Assembly (NCBI GenBank): GCA_013397845.1
Contig: VZTG01000076.1
Location: 324,161 to 388,160, forward strand
From: Melanocharis versteri
Taxonomy: Eukaryota > Chordata > Aves > Passeriformes > Melanocharitidae
Direction: 5' to 3'
Length of the DNA stretch: 64,000 nucleotides
Shown here: positions 10,001-25,000 of the stretch, in pieces
Numbering within the stretch: the first letter of the stretch is position 1
Layout of the letters: each line of letters starts with the position of its first letter
Made by a program: the position numbers and the translations under genes
The notes under the pieces: model-generated
Told to the model about the DNA's origin: nothing
What the model saw: the letters and a program-made list of their open reading frames with translations, nothing else
The model's database searches: none

Positions 10001-13000
10001 GAGCTTCTGATATAAGTATTGTTAATACCTACACTGTTAAACAAGAACATTGATACATGCATCCAGAAGTGAAATACAAACGGAATAAAATATAATGGCA
10101 TAAAATAGACCCTATTATTCCTCTGCAGACCTCAATGTGTATGTTAGTTACTTTTTCTTTGGATATGGAAGGCTCTGGTTAAAGTTCACAGTTCCTTCCT
10201 GGGACTCATCTGTAAGGTAAGATACAGCTAAGGCTGTCTAGGACAAGACAGACTGAAATATCCATTTTCTTTCCCTGAGACACCGCAAACACTCACCAAG
10301 AAGGGTCCAAATAGGCCTAGACCTTCATGACCTGCTTCAGGTGCTAAGCCAGGACCAACGTAAATCTTACCCAGTAATGTATTCTTACTTGGTTTGCTCT
10401 TTCCAGAATGTCAATCAGCTCGGGCGCAAATCTCCAATCGTTGCTCGTGACAAGCGTTACTGCCTCCCCAGTGCGCCTGAACAAGGAGGAAAAAACTGCT
10501 CATCTTCAAAACAACTCTTGCCAGGCTTTTACTACTGACCTAGGCAGTAATCAACTGCACTACAGGCAACATTACTGAGCTGCTAGAATAAAAGTGGCTT
10601 GAGCATTAACCGTGCACATGACAGAGAGTAACTTTTCATAAAGATCAGAATACAGCAATTCACCTAAAATGCAGCAAATGCACAACTAATTTAGACTTTT
10701 AGATAGTAAACCTAGCATAAAGGCAACATATTTAATTATGAAGAGACACACATTCATATCATGATTAAATGAGAAAAACCACACTTGCACCAGCCTGGGA
10801 AAGCAGCATCCAAAAGAACCACCACTAAACTACACCACCACGATTGGCTGCAGACTTTGAACCTACGGATGCTTCTTCTCAATGTGCTGTATAGAAGACT
10901 AAGTAACTCAGCAGCTCGTGAAGAGATAAACAAGGAAGTAACATTCCAGAATATCAATGCAGACATTGTTTTTCTAGTCCTTCCTCATATTTAAACCAGC
11001 TTTCAAACATCCTTCATTCAATAACAGAAAAGTGTATAAAACTTGTTTGCCTTCAATTTAACAGTGAATTCATTTCAAGATGTAAAGCACTCTGATAGAC
11101 TGAAGTCTTTACTCCCCCCCCCCATCACCTGTAGCCTCCAGAATTTGACAATAAAAACACCTATGCAGTGCATAAAACATAATGAAACATTGACAATACT
11201 TTACTATTTTCTGGTAAACACTTACCCTGCTCTTCCAGTACGACCTACTCTGTGAACATATTCTTCAATGTTGCGAGGGAAATCGAAGTTAAAAACATGA
11301 GTAATATCATGCACATCAAGGCCACGGGATGCCAAGTCAGTAGCTACCAATATTCGAACTTTGCCTGCAGTAAGTACAACAGGAAGAGAATGGGGGTTTA
11401 TGGAATAAACAGAAAACATACTCCAGTCTATTGGTTTTCTAGCTTATAATACACTTATTATGCTTAACACAAAGTAAAAATATGCTTGTTGCATGTCACA
11501 CTGAGTTAGCTCGAAATACAAGGTGGTAAGTAAGCACCCAGAATGTCATTTTACTATTACCTGCATTTCACGAGTAGAACAGCAGAGTGCAGGAAAAGTA
11601 AGAAACATGCCTAGATGATATAAAGAGTCTGTCCAAAGAACAAAAACTTCAACAACTATATTCTCAGCTGACACTCTTGTCACAGCACCAGCCTTTTATT
11701 AGCATGTGTTCACATAACCCTGAAGTATAACCCTACTGGCATAATCTGGAGCAGAACTGTTTCACTGAAAGCACCATCATCTGACATTTAAATTTACCAT
11801 TCTGTATATTAATACAATACCAACTTTTCCAGAAATGTCAAAAGTAAAATAAGCCTTACTTTAAATTATTAAACTCCCAGACATTCAAAATTTTATTGAA
11901 GAGCAATCTCTTTGTTTGCTGTGTCTTTTTTTTTGTCAAATTAATAAAGCAAATGTATAATTCAGAGCTCTTTAGTATTTTCATTTCTATAGTACTAAAG
12001 AGACATGGCACTTAGAAATAGACAAGTTTTGAACACAACAGACTTTAAAAGTCTGGCCTAAACAAACCAGTACTTCAGTACAAACTCACCTTTCTTGAAG
12101 TCATCTAAAGCCTGTTCTCGATCACACTGTTCCCTGTTGCCATGAAGTGACTGTACTGGAATTCCTTGGATACCAAAGTCACTTGCTAAGTCATCAGCTC
12201 TAGGGTGAAATAAAGCAATGGCTCTTAAAACAAAAGAAAAAAAGAAACAAAATAGTGCACTATCTAGATTTAGATCAAAAAGACAGTAACATGACAACAA
12301 AAGCTAAATGTGTGCTTAAGAACAAAATGCTACTGAGGTCAGCCAATATTTATTATAAAATAGGAAAACAAGTCTAATCCCCATAGACACATTTACCTTT
12401 ATTTATACTTTAGAGGAATACTACATTTTGAGTGAACAACACAAAAATAAAGTTCAAATATGATATAATGACCACCCCCCTCATTAATCAGGTCTTGCAT
12501 GCACCAGAGGCATATGAAAGTAAACAGTGAATCACATTCATGTATCCCCAAGAATCCAAACATCCCACTTGAATTACGTGAAATTGAGACTTACCACCAC
12601 CATTAACGATACTAAAAAAAATACAAACTGCCAATCAGTCTGAAGGAAGAAATAAATAAATAAAAATAATACTACTAGCAGCACATCGTGGAGAAGAGCT
12701 ATTATACTTGATAGGTATTATGTGAACTCTAAGAAACTATTCAGTGTTTCTGTTAGGAAAAAAACCCCAAACAGATGTGATACTGGGAAGTGATTACATA
12801 CGTAAGCTTTTTTCCCACAAAAATGATGACCTTATCTTTTGGCTTCATAGACTTAATGAAGCTATGCATGAAAGCTCTCTTTTCCTCCTCGGGGATAACA
12901 ATAACTTTTTGTTGTACTGTGTTTACTGCCTGTCAAACAGCAAAAAGGGATGTTAGGTAGAAACAGATCAGAACAATATTTTTTCTGTTAATTCCCATAT

Positions 13001-16000
13001 TGCCATGCTATAAAACTAATATATGATACCATAAAAAACTATTTTAACATGTATCAGCTTGGAGTTCAAACAATGCAGATTTCTTATTTCCTCATTGCTT
13101 TAGGAGAATAATAAAATTTACCTTTAAGCCATTTGCCAAACCATTTATTTGCAGAGATTTAAAGGGTACAGATTAGTGAGGTGAAATAAATATACTACTA
13201 GTGAAAAACAGACTGAAGTTCTTTAATTTGCAAATATTTTATGTTAACCCAGAGAAAGCTGGAACGATGGTAGTCTAACTTGAAATTACAGGCTTTTAAA
13301 GAAGATTCTGTAAATCTATTTGAAATTATCAGTTCTAACTATTCCAATAACAGTTCATTAAAAACTTCACTCCATTAGCTCTGAAGGTTAGCACAGAATG
13401 TCTAAGGTATAGCTAATAAATAGAATAAAATGTCTAGACATTCTCGTGGCATGGTATTATGATCTTGTGGCAAGAGCTGAAGACTTAATCAAGTACACAA
13501 AAATTCTCTCTCCATGTGGGAACCCTTCACCATCCACCCCAGATATCACCTCTTGAATTAAGAGAAGCTCCTGTAAAAAGAGACGAATGCCCTAGAGAAG
13601 AGAGCTACAACAGCAGTTGATGTCTTTCAAATTCCAATCCTCTGACAAGAAATGTCCTTTGATAAAGATGTAGTTCTGAACAGAACAGACAAAAAGCACA
13701 TTGTGTCTCTATTTCTGCCTAAAAGTGATACTAGGTTTCCTCATTCCCTATCACTAAAAAAAGTGGAACTGAGAAGAAAAATTTCCTAAGATCTTGGGCG
13801 AAATACTGTTTCTGTAAATTCTGCTGGTACTGAAGCCAACTACACATAGCTGCACAACAATGACAAAGAAGCAACTACATCCACATGTTAGAAGTTTTGG
13901 GCTTTAAAGACAGTTCTTACTCTAACACATACTTCCTGCTCTAGACAAGTGTCCTCCAAGAGTTTAGTACAAAGCTCCCACTCCATTTGAGAAAGAAGCA
14001 GTTAGGAAACACAGATTTAGATAAAGATCTGTATGCATTAGAAGGAAGACCTTCAGAAGGAAAACCAAGTAAAGAACAAGAACCTGCTGAACCAAAATTA
14101 AGGCTGAAAAACCAAGGGATCACACAAAACCACTTGGCACTGTGAAGCAGAACATTCAATATGATTGATACTTGTCACCTGAGATGTCTTCTGCTGAAGA
14201 GCTAAGATGTCCAGATGTTGTTACAGAAAAAAATGTTTGTTTACACGTTTTAAATGTCTCCAAACTTTCAAGGAAACTTTAAAACAAATAGTATGGGGCT
14301 GTTTCTTGAAAGCTCAGATTGATTACAAAAGATGCGTGCATTAACTGACATACTGTTAGTTACAGGCAAAAAATTTCCTGGCTCAAGTGTAGGTTCTTCT
14401 AGAAAAGGAAGGGGAAAAACCAAAAAAAGAACAGGACAACTTACTGCTAAGTCAAGAGTGCCAACATACACAATCATGGGATTTTTCAAGTAGGATTTTG
14501 CTAGGCGGCGGACACCATCAGGCCAAGTAGCACTAAACAGGAAGTGAAGAGGGAAACATGCATGAGAATAATGTGCCAAATCTTCTCCAATTCATTAATT
14601 TCATCATACTCTTCTTTTCTTTCCTTTCTTACACACCAGTGAAACACATATGCAGTAACAGCATTAAGTTTAACTAATCTTAAGTTAATAGTAAACAGCA
14701 CTCGAGCTTAAAAGGTAATTTTGTTGGTTAGAAGTACAGGCAACAATTATGGAGCCTTTCCATTGAAGCCTAACGTGATTTTAGCAGTTCGACAATACCT
14801 AATAAGCAAGTTCCTAGTCTGTTTTCTCTCTAAAACAACTGCTTAAATGCAAAATACAGAAACAAAAATTATTGCTGGGATATTCGATTGTTAAGTTCCC
14901 AAAAGCTGCATAATTTCAAAATTTATCCAGGTACAGACTAGCAGAGATACTGATCAGAAAGTCAGGAAATGCATCTGGTCCCAGATGGAGAAGTGACTTA
15001 CACTCGGCATTTCAAATTGATATGGCAAATTCTAGCACTCCCAGGATACCTTCCATTTTTTGGGACAACTCAATTGTCTTTATATTTGATGTAAAACATC
15101 AGAAAATGCAGTACAAAATGAAAAAAAAAATGTCAAATGACTCATCAGAAGTGACTAGATAGAATTAGAAAGAAAACTAGTAAAATTTTAATAGCTCACA
15201 CATTTGTTTTGAAATTAACTTGTTCAATAATAATTAACTTGTTCAATAACCTTATGTTCAAGTCCTGAGCACTATCATGTTTAGATACCTCGTCATAACA
15301 GTTTGTCTGTCAGGACGCACATCTATTAGGATCTTCATTATCTGAGGTTCAAATCCCATATCCAGCATTCTGTCAGCCTCATCTAAAACCTGTTCAGAAA
15401 CAAGGTAATTAATTCTGCCTAGTCCCTCAGATAAGGGTTTGTTTCAGCAGGACATTACACAGAAAAAGATTTTAATGGTAACTCTTTTAATTGCAGAGTC
15501 TTCTCCAAAACTTACTGCAAAACCTGTTCAACTTCTATTTTACCTCTTCAATTTCTTCAACACTTTTTCATTCAGTATCATACTGGCAGGCAAAACAAGA
15601 AAATCCATAACTTCTTTAAGAACATTTAAAGTCAATAAAGAAAAAACAACTGTTTTTTTTTAACAGTAATTAGGTTGATGTCTAAAACCAAACACAAATT
15701 TAAAAAAAACCCAACAAACCCATAACCACCCAAAACCAGAGGGGAGCAACCCACTCAACGCACATTAAGAAACTGTTTGTAATTTAAAGGGGAAATCTCA
15801 TTTCTACCTCATTAGAGATCTCATACAGGATCAAAATACCACTTGTCAATTTAGTTCCTCACTAGAAGAAGGAAAACAGCGAGAGCATACATTCTGGCTC
15901 ACACTAGGACACTGCACAACTCCCAGAGCACAAGCTTGTTTCATCTGGTAAAAAAACCCAGAAGCGAACAAGAGAGTTGGAGGTCTGAGAACGACTCTTT

Positions 16001-19000
16001 GGAACTGATAAGTTTTCTGCTACACAAGCACACTTGTGAATGTTTTCAGTCTCATACAAAGAAAGAAGGCTGACATCCGAGACTCATTTATCTCCTTTGA
16101 TTTATATAAACTCTATTTTTAAATTAAAGGTACATGGATTGTGCTTTTAAGTATTGACAATTTCTAGTCACTTATGTGCAAATATAAGACATTGATGATA
16201 ATCCCTTTCTACCGTCCTAACTTTGCTGCTCCATTATTCTCTGATATTTTATTATATTAAAGGGTTTTATTACATTATCTATGTAAATCTCTGAAATAAC
16301 AACAAATTATCAACTGAGAGACAGAAGACAAGAATTCTTTTTCTTGATTTAATTCTCTATCTTTACAGCGTGCATAGAGATTTCAGTAACTACATGAATT
16401 CTAATAGAATAGCAAGGCTGAAACATCACTAATTTTACCTACAGAGTTGGCCGCTATACCTTTTTCAGCAGCAGCAGCTTTCTCTGCTATTAAGCACACT
16501 GGTGCTTTGCTGCAGAGGGAAAAGACAGCATCTGTGTCTAACAGATGGTTCATGGTAGTTGAAGTTTACTTTCCTTATTTCTGATAGCTGCTTAATAAAG
16601 ATTTAAGGGTGTAATAGATGTCAGATAGATATTAGTACTAACTTTTTCAAATGTGTCATAGCCCCATCCCAGTTTATAATCTGAATGTCCTTCAACTGAC
16701 ATAATCTTAGGTTTCTCGTTATCTTTAAATATACACATATTTATTTGTTTGTTAATATTGTTCATTTCAGTTCTATTTCTTGGCAAGAAACTCTTATCAG
16801 CCAGTTCTTCCTTTGAAAATTATTTACTTTCCTCTTTCCTTTGTTTTAAATCAGTTATTGGTAAGTTTTACACTTTTTTTTTTCAACTGAAGAATAAAAA
16901 CACTACTCCAACCTACCTTTTACATCCTCCTTCGTGATTTATATATACATTTTTAATTACACTTTCTCCTAAATGTTTCCCAATTATTCATACACAATTC
17001 CAATTTCCTTCCTTCTGCTTTATCAGCATGAAGTCCAAAGAATTAAGATTACTTCATCAGATTGCTGATGAATGAATACTGATTTACATGGAACACAGAG
17101 AAACAAAAAGTAATTTTCATATGACACATATTTTGAACAATCAAAAGGCTGTTGATGACAGAATTTCCAGTCTTACTTCTGAAATATTGAAAAACAGCAG
17201 CCTATCTTGAATAAATGGGTTCCTAAAAATCTGAATCAAGACTGCAATCAACTTCATGGTTCTATCAGGCAAGAAGAGAAATTCTAATCTCAAATTCACC
17301 TTGGGTCCAGCATCTATTTAGACATAATTAACAGAGTTTGGTTTTGGTTTTTTTTTCTGTTTTTGTTTTGTTTGTTTGTTTTTGGTTTGTTTTTTCTTTT
17401 TCTGGGGGGTGGTACATTCGATTGGTCATGTTTTTTTAACAATTGTATCCCACTATCTGATCTTGGAAGTCCTTTGGGAAACAATTGTATCATATTAGCA
17501 AGTAATACTTAGCTTACTTCGGGAACCTTCCTAAGACTCAATAATATCTTTAAATGAAAACTGTAAATGAAGCTCTTCAATGAAGAGTGTTCTTCATCCA
17601 AGGTGGTAAACGTGAAATCTAATACCACTCTCTTTTTCCTAAAGCAAGGCTGCAAGATTAAACTATTTGTTGGCTGAAAACTGACAACAAAGCTCTGGAA
17701 ACAGAAAGCATCTTATATATTAAAAAGCACAAGAAACTACAAGGATAAATATATAGGAAGATTACAAAAAGACAGAATTTTCCATGTCCAATTTTTCACA
17801 TGGGGCTTTGGTAGCACAGAATTTCCTTAAAGTCTAAGGCATGAGACCTCAACCACATCACAATACATGGTCCTTGCACTGGTTTCAATCTTCTGAAAAC
17901 ATTTAACTGTTTGTGGTACAACAGCAAATGTCTTTCCTCCTGCTTTACACCATCATATTTTTCAATTTAATAGTTAATTATTTTTAGCAATGTCATACTA
18001 TAGTACACACTGCACATACTGAAACGTGCTTTTGGTTCAATATCCACTGCTTTACAAAGCAGCGTGTGCCTGTGGTATGACTATACTTCACCTTGGCAGA
18101 AAGACAACGAATGTTCCTATAGCTCTCAGAATGCAGGTTTTCAGGCCTGTTTTCCTCCTGCTCAGCAATTACATGTTACTCTTCTACAAAAGGCTACTGT
18201 CCTGTCTTCCAGTAATAAACTTTTTTCCCAAATGGGCAAATTAATAATTCATATATACCACCGCTGGCCTTGCCTGTGAGTTCACAACTATCACCTGGAA
18301 TTGGAGCTAACTTGTTACAACATGGAGAGAATTTAACTCTCACAGCGTAGTGGGGGTGGACGGAGAGCATGGCCAAATTGTCAAACTAGGCAACAATTCG
18401 CAGACAAGTTGGAAATAAATTGAATATATGGAAGCATTCTATAAATAGAAACAGTCTTACACGTTCAGCACAGCAAAAGGCAAGAAAGGAATGAAGACAT
18501 AAGGATTCGTAATAACATTTAAAAGGCTATTTTCCCACTGAGATCAAAAGAAAGTCAGTCCCCCAACATTTAAGTATCTGTGTGTGACTCTGCTACTGCA
18601 CAAGTTGTAATAAAAAACTGAGACACTGCTAACCTTTAAAAAGAAAAGGAAAAGACAACTTCAGAAATGCATTTTATCCATTAGTAACTAATCCTGACAA
18701 AATGAATTTTAGAATGCCAAACATTACTGAAAAAACAATTTAGCATCTTTAAAATGCTTGCTGTGCTAGAAGCCTATTTTATTTTTCCTAGGGAATATTT
18801 CACATCTGCAATGCAATTACGGTAAGTATGAATCACCCCTCCAACACCAATTTCAATGTTAAGCTGTACTGTAATTAAGACTTTGGAGGTTTAAAGAAGA
18901 CTCCATTAAACCTTAAATTCAAACTGAGTCAACCATTTCCCAACTGGTGCATTACTCATTGCATATCAGTTACTTGCCAAATATGTTATGCTCTTCAAAT

Positions 19001-22000
19001 TTATGAAGTTGTTCATTTGAAGATCATTCAGTCTGCCAGGAGTAGCAATAACAATATCCACACCTTTGGTAACCATGTCTATCTGTCCTCTTCGGTCCCC
19101 ACCACCATAGACGCAAATACTGCAACATAAAATGTTTTACAGAAGTAGTGTATTAAGTTTCAGCTACAGTCAATTCTCTTCAAATAAATGCCACCATGTT
19201 GCTTTAAAAGTATCACCCGGAATTAACAGGAGGAAGGAATATGGTAAGTGTGATTGACAGAATCACAGTAATTAATAAAATTGACACTGAACGACACTCC
19301 CTCACCAGGTTCAGCAATAGTTTTCTGCTGAAACCGCAGTGAAAGTAATCGTGAAAGCAAGATAGCTCGAGTATGTTTTGGGTTGTTCTGAAAATACTTA
19401 CACAAAAAATAGATGAACGTGTGAAAAGATGCATGATTTTCCAAGCAGTACCATCAAAAGTCAGATGCTTTGCTGTTGGGATGACTTTAAGACTTATTCA
19501 GAATGCTACACAAAGTCAATAGAGATCCCTACAAATAAGTTTCAGAGTACAGCAATGTCTGTTTAATTGCTTAAATGAAGATCTACACTTAGCAGGTTTG
19601 TGGATGAAACCAAACTGGGGAAGCAGCTGATACACTAGAGAATTAGGCTTTTATCAGAAGAACCACAAAAGGCTAGAGAAATGGGCTGATGAAAATACCA
19701 TAAAGTTTAACAAAAGCAAAGATAGGGATGGAATTACTCCATGACTCAGGGCCAACATGCTAGAAGACGGCTTCAAGAGTCTTACAAAAAGACTTGGGTG
19801 GGGTGAATAATGTGCTGAACATTATTCAGCAGTGTAACCTCACAGAAAAGACAGCCAGCTGTGTTCTAGAGAGAAGGTAGCAGTAGGAAGCATAAAAATA
19901 ACATTTGCCCATTACAGGATGTGGATTGTCACCTCGCAAACAGGGACAAAGACAAGGCAGAGCTGTTGAACGCGTTCTTTGCCACTGTCTTCAACACAGA
20001 TGATGCACCAAAGGAATTTCAGTGCCCTGAGCTGGAGAACCACGACTGTGAGAATGATCCACTCTCAGCTGAGCTGCAAATCATGCAGGATCCGCTGCTT
20101 GCTCCAGCTAGATTCCTAAAGATCTATGGGGCATGACGGGATTTGTGTAAGAATCCTCCAAGAGCTGGCTGGTGTGATCGCAAAGCCTCTCTCAATGATT
20201 TTTGAGTGGTCTTTGGAATCCAGAAAGGTCCCAGCTGACTGGAAGCTGGTGAACATTGTTCTGATTTTGAAGGAGGACCCCAGCCTGTCAGTCTCATTTC
20301 AGTGCCTGATGAAGTTATGGAGAAGATTATTCTAGGAGGTACTGACAAACACCTCTAAGACAACATAGCCACTGGCCACAACCAGCACAGTTCCATGAGG
20401 GTGAAGTCCTGCCTGTCAAGCCTGACTTCCTTTTATAACAATGTAGCCCATTTAGATGATCAAAGGAAGCCAGTTGATGTAATCATTTTGGATTTCAGCA
20501 AAGCTTTCGATACTGTCTCTCACAGTATCCTTCTGGACAAAATGTCCAGCATTCAGCTGGATAAACACATCATGTGATGGGTGAGCAATTGGCTCACAGG
20601 TCAGGCATAAAGGGTTATAGTGAATGGGGTGGCATCAGACTGGGGACCTGTTATTAGTGGGCTTAGGCAGGGCTCCATCCTCGACCTTGTGCTCTTGAAC
20701 ATCTTGAAGGCAGGACTAGAAGAGGTACTAAGCAAGTTCACAGATGATACAAAACAGAGAGGAGCTGTTGACTCTCCCGAAGGCAGGGAGGCCCCGCAGA
20801 GAGACCTTGACAAACCGGAGGGCTGGACAATCATCAACCATGTGAAGTTCAATATGGGAAAGCGCTGGATTCTGCACCTGAGATGCAGCAACCCTGGATG
20901 TACAGACAGACTGGGGAATGAGATGCTGGAAAGCAGTGCCACAGAAAGGGACCTGGGGGTCCTGGTCAATGGCAAGTTGAACATGAGTCAGCAGTGCCCT
21001 GGAAGCCAAGAGGGCCAACCCTGTCCTGGGGGGCATCAGGCACAGCATCCCCAGCTAGGCAAGGGAGGGGATTGTCCCACTCTGCTCTGCACTGGGGCGG
21101 CCTCACCTCGAGTGCTGGGGGCAGTTTTGGGTGCCACAATACAAGAAAGACATTAAACTATGAGAGAGTGTCCAAAGGAGGGCAACAAAGATGGTGAAGG
21201 GCCTTGAGGGGAAGCTGTGTGAGGAGCAGCTGAGGGCACTTGGTCTGTTCAGCCTGGAGGAGACTGAGGGGAGACCTCACTGCAGTTACAACTTCCTCAT
21301 GAGGGGAAGAGGAGGGGCAGGCACTGATCTCTTCTCTGTGGTGACCGGTGACAGGACCAAGGGAATGGCCTGACGTTGTGTCAGGGGAGGTTTAGGTTGG
21401 ATATTAGAAAAAGGTTCTTCACCCAGAGGGTGGCTGGGCACTGAACAGGCTCCCCAGAGAAGTGGTCACAGCCCCAAGCCTGAGGGAGTTCAAGTGTTTG
21501 GGTAATGGTCTCAGGCACATGGTGTAACTCTTGGGCATGTCCTGTGAAGGGCTAAGAGCTGGACTGGATGATCCTTGTCCCTTTCACCTCAGCATATTCT
21601 GTGCCATTCTTCTCAGCTGTCAACACAGGAGGAAAAGAAGCAGAAAAGCTACAATAAAGAGAACTCCAACTATACAAGAATTAGATTTTGACCATGAGAT
21701 TAGTCAGAACAGACATTCTGAAAACTGGGAAAATATAAACTCTGCATTTACTACTATTCCCCCCTCTTTTAAATGCTATTACTGTAGTACATAAATTAAG
21801 CCACAATTGGTAGGAGAAAAAAAAATTATTTAACAAGCCAGTGAGAAGCAAGACTACCTTTTAATTCCTTTGTATGCATACTTTGAACACTCTGCCTCTA
21901 CCTGAAGTGCCAGTTCTCGAGTAGGGGCAAGGACTAACATTCCAGGGCCCCCACGCTGATCTTTGGATCTGCAACAAAGCATATTTAGAATGTTGGTATA

Positions 22001-25000
22001 TAAGGATGGGCAAAGTCCATCATGCTTGACACTGAACATTTTTATACTTTTCTGAACTTCCTCTGTACACTGCTGCTAACGGAATGTATGGTGACAAATT
22101 TTGGTACTTATTCCATAAGATTTGTAATTTTTTTTCCAATACATGATTTTTATCTTCATTACCAGAAAATCATCTCAGGATTTGGGTGCAGGAGGAAGTA
22201 AGTGCAGGGGGAAGTATGCACAGATAAACAAATCAGACCTGTGAGCAGTCCTTACATTGGCTGTGAAGTCAAGTGAATGAATCCAGGCATTAAGTATGCT
22301 AATGTCTTCCCAGTACCAGTCTGTGCTATACCAATAAGATCAATTCCTTGGAGTATGATTGGCCAAGCCTGGGACTAACATAAAACAACAAATACTTAAA
22401 TGTACTTTTCAATTTTCTCTTAAGTTTCAGTTAAAGAGTCATCAAAATCGAAGACATACCTGAATTGGTGTAGGCTTTTGAAAACCAACTTTTCTTATAT
22501 TAGCCATAATATCAGGATAATGCTCAAACACATCTTCAAACTTACGAACAGGATTGGGAATGCAGCGCTTTTCACCTTCTTTTAAGTCATCACAAGTAAT
22601 ATTATTATTTTCTTTCCTGTATAAAGTAGTGCAATTGTTTTAAAGTCTCATTATCTGAAAAAGTAGATTTATCATAAAAGACTGTGTTTCTCAACTTTTT
22701 TTAAACTCCAGGAACAAGAAAAAACAAGTTCAGGCTCTTGAATGGGACTGAATTAGTCTTCTATCTTTCTTAAAAGTCTTACTGTAGGAACACTTCTTCC
22801 AGAGGTATCGACTACCATTCTTTCTTAACGACTAATTTGAAGTTATATATGGTTATTAACATGAACTGCAGTCCTATCATATCAGGCTACAATTATAGCC
22901 TATTACAAATTAAGTAGGTATGACAAGTTTTTAAACCCAAAGACAACGCAGAATTCAGAGGAATGGCTTGAACTTATCAGTCAGAATTCTATATTCTGAC
23001 AAAAACCCTCCTCAACTGTTTTCAGAGTAGCTTCCTGGGTAGTCTAGAGAATACAAACAGAACAATTTTGGAAAAAGAACATGACCAGTAAGACAAGCTC
23101 CAAAAAAAACCCTGGAACAACCAACCCCTAAAAGCAGGCAAAACCCAAATCACAACACAAATAAAAGACTACATTAAAAACCGGTGCTCCAAGACTTCCC
23201 TCAATTTAGAGCTATTAATATGCTGTCCTAGTTTTGGCCAAGGGCAGAGTAAATTTTCTTGCAGAGGCGGTGAGGGGAGCTCGGAGCCATGTGGGCACGC
23301 CTACACTGTTACTCTGTATCACCCAAAGCATCAGAGGGAGGTAGATGGCGTGGATGGCAAAGTTTCTCTGGCATGCAAAGAAAAAAAGGCATCTTGCAAA
23401 AAGAAGAGTAATAAAAAGCTAACACTTCAATAATGCTCACTAACTTCATTAGAATTACTGAAGAGAGCTGTAACTATTACAAAGGCCTGAACCAAATCAC
23501 TTGAAACAGATGATCTGTTTTTCTTGCAAAGTACTAGTATAGGTTGTTGGATCGAAATGAATGGATCCACTTAACTGAAGCATGTACTCACCAGGATGCG
23601 CTTGCAAAGACAAGATAGAAAGGAAGACAACAGTGACAGAAGTTGGAATTTGGTTAGAAGATGGTTTTGGCTAAAAAAATGCAGGGAAAATGGGAAAAAT
23701 TGCAGCCAAGAGGTATTCAACACGTGAACAATCCTATTTGGAAGGACCTAGAAAATGTGAACATACTGCCTCATGAAAGTCAAGGAAACAGCCAAAAGTC
23801 AGTGAACTGTCTTGAATTTTTTCTGTTCTGAAATTCAACTAGATCGAACACTTTTAGAGAAGTAGAAAATCCCTAAATTTAATTTTCCAGACAACTAATA
23901 ATATCTCATCTGCCAGTTGTTTCATTCCCAAGAAAGAGTTCTTAAGAAGATTAAGTTACTACAAGACCCCAGCATTAATGCTTTTGCCTCAGTATTCCAT
24001 CTCCCACTTTCTAGGCTTTATACTTCAACAGTAATTTTTGCCAAGCAGATGATTCCCTAAAGAAATGATCTTACCGCCACACTTCCACTTCTTCTTGTGA
24101 CATAGATGCAGTCCTGGATGATTCTTTATAGAAGTTTTTCGCAATTGGAGGTAAGCCTTAAACAATCAGAAAAAATCAACTTGAATCAGCAAGAAATAAT
24201 ACAGTCAGAGCAAGCCTGCTAAAGCTTAAGGTGGAAAGTCCAGGACCCAGACAGTGCCTTGAGCTACAAGACTAGATGGAAGTGATGGAAGATCATTGCT
24301 CATGTAAAAAAATGAAGGCTGAGACAAACACTTCAGTATCTGCAAAAAAACACTCCCCCACATTTCAAGTTCAAAAGTAATTTCTACTAACATATATAGT
24401 AGCATATTTAACAATTCTCAGATTTTTTTTTTTCCAGTGGCCACATAAAAAACACCATCATTTTCAAAGGGTGATGTTCAAAATACCACTTAAGTAGCAG
24501 GTTTTAGTCTTGGCACAGTAATCAGTGTCCTCCACGACCATGCTGAGAAATGTTAACATGGTCAGCTCACCGCAAATACATCACTAATTTGGGCTCTGAA
24601 AGATTCATTAATCTCAAAGCAAGTATTAGAAACATTTAAGCATTCCAACAGATTTACCACATAAAGACAAGTATAATACAATCAAATCATACTAACCTGC
24701 CCACTTCATAGATTCATATTTGGCCCTGTTTTCTCGAAGAGAGGCCCAGTTAATCGCTGGTTTCTTTGGGTTATTTTCAGGCTTAATAACATCCAAGGTT
24801 TTTCCTGCAGAGTTAGTAACAAAATGCTGCTCTTTGATGGAACAAACCATGGGGAGAAATCTCCCCTCAAAACAAAACCATTTTTTCTATTGCAAGGCCT
24901 CATATATTTTAAATAGACATAAAACATATGAGTGGAAAATTCTTTCCTAGATCTCTGCCCTGAAACATTGCTAAAACGTGTACAAATTCAGTTATGATAA

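Larger units (their letters stand above)
19120..21857 (-). other. DDX43 intron 8, filled by CR1 sequence
   Basis: GT-AG intron. Most of it (about 19580-21625) is CR1 LINE sequence on the strand opposite to the gene. Confidence 0.85.

Noticed and set aside
10156..10215. Possible alternative DDX43 terminal exon after a minus-strand acceptor near 10216 (frame ending SLPYPKKK)
   Set aside because: In the phase set by exon 15 it gives only a few codons before a stop, and the exon at 6948-7055 matches the family tail clearly.
20601..20984. 127-codon minus-strand frame
   Set aside because: Reverse-strand shadow of the CR1 reverse-transcriptase region.
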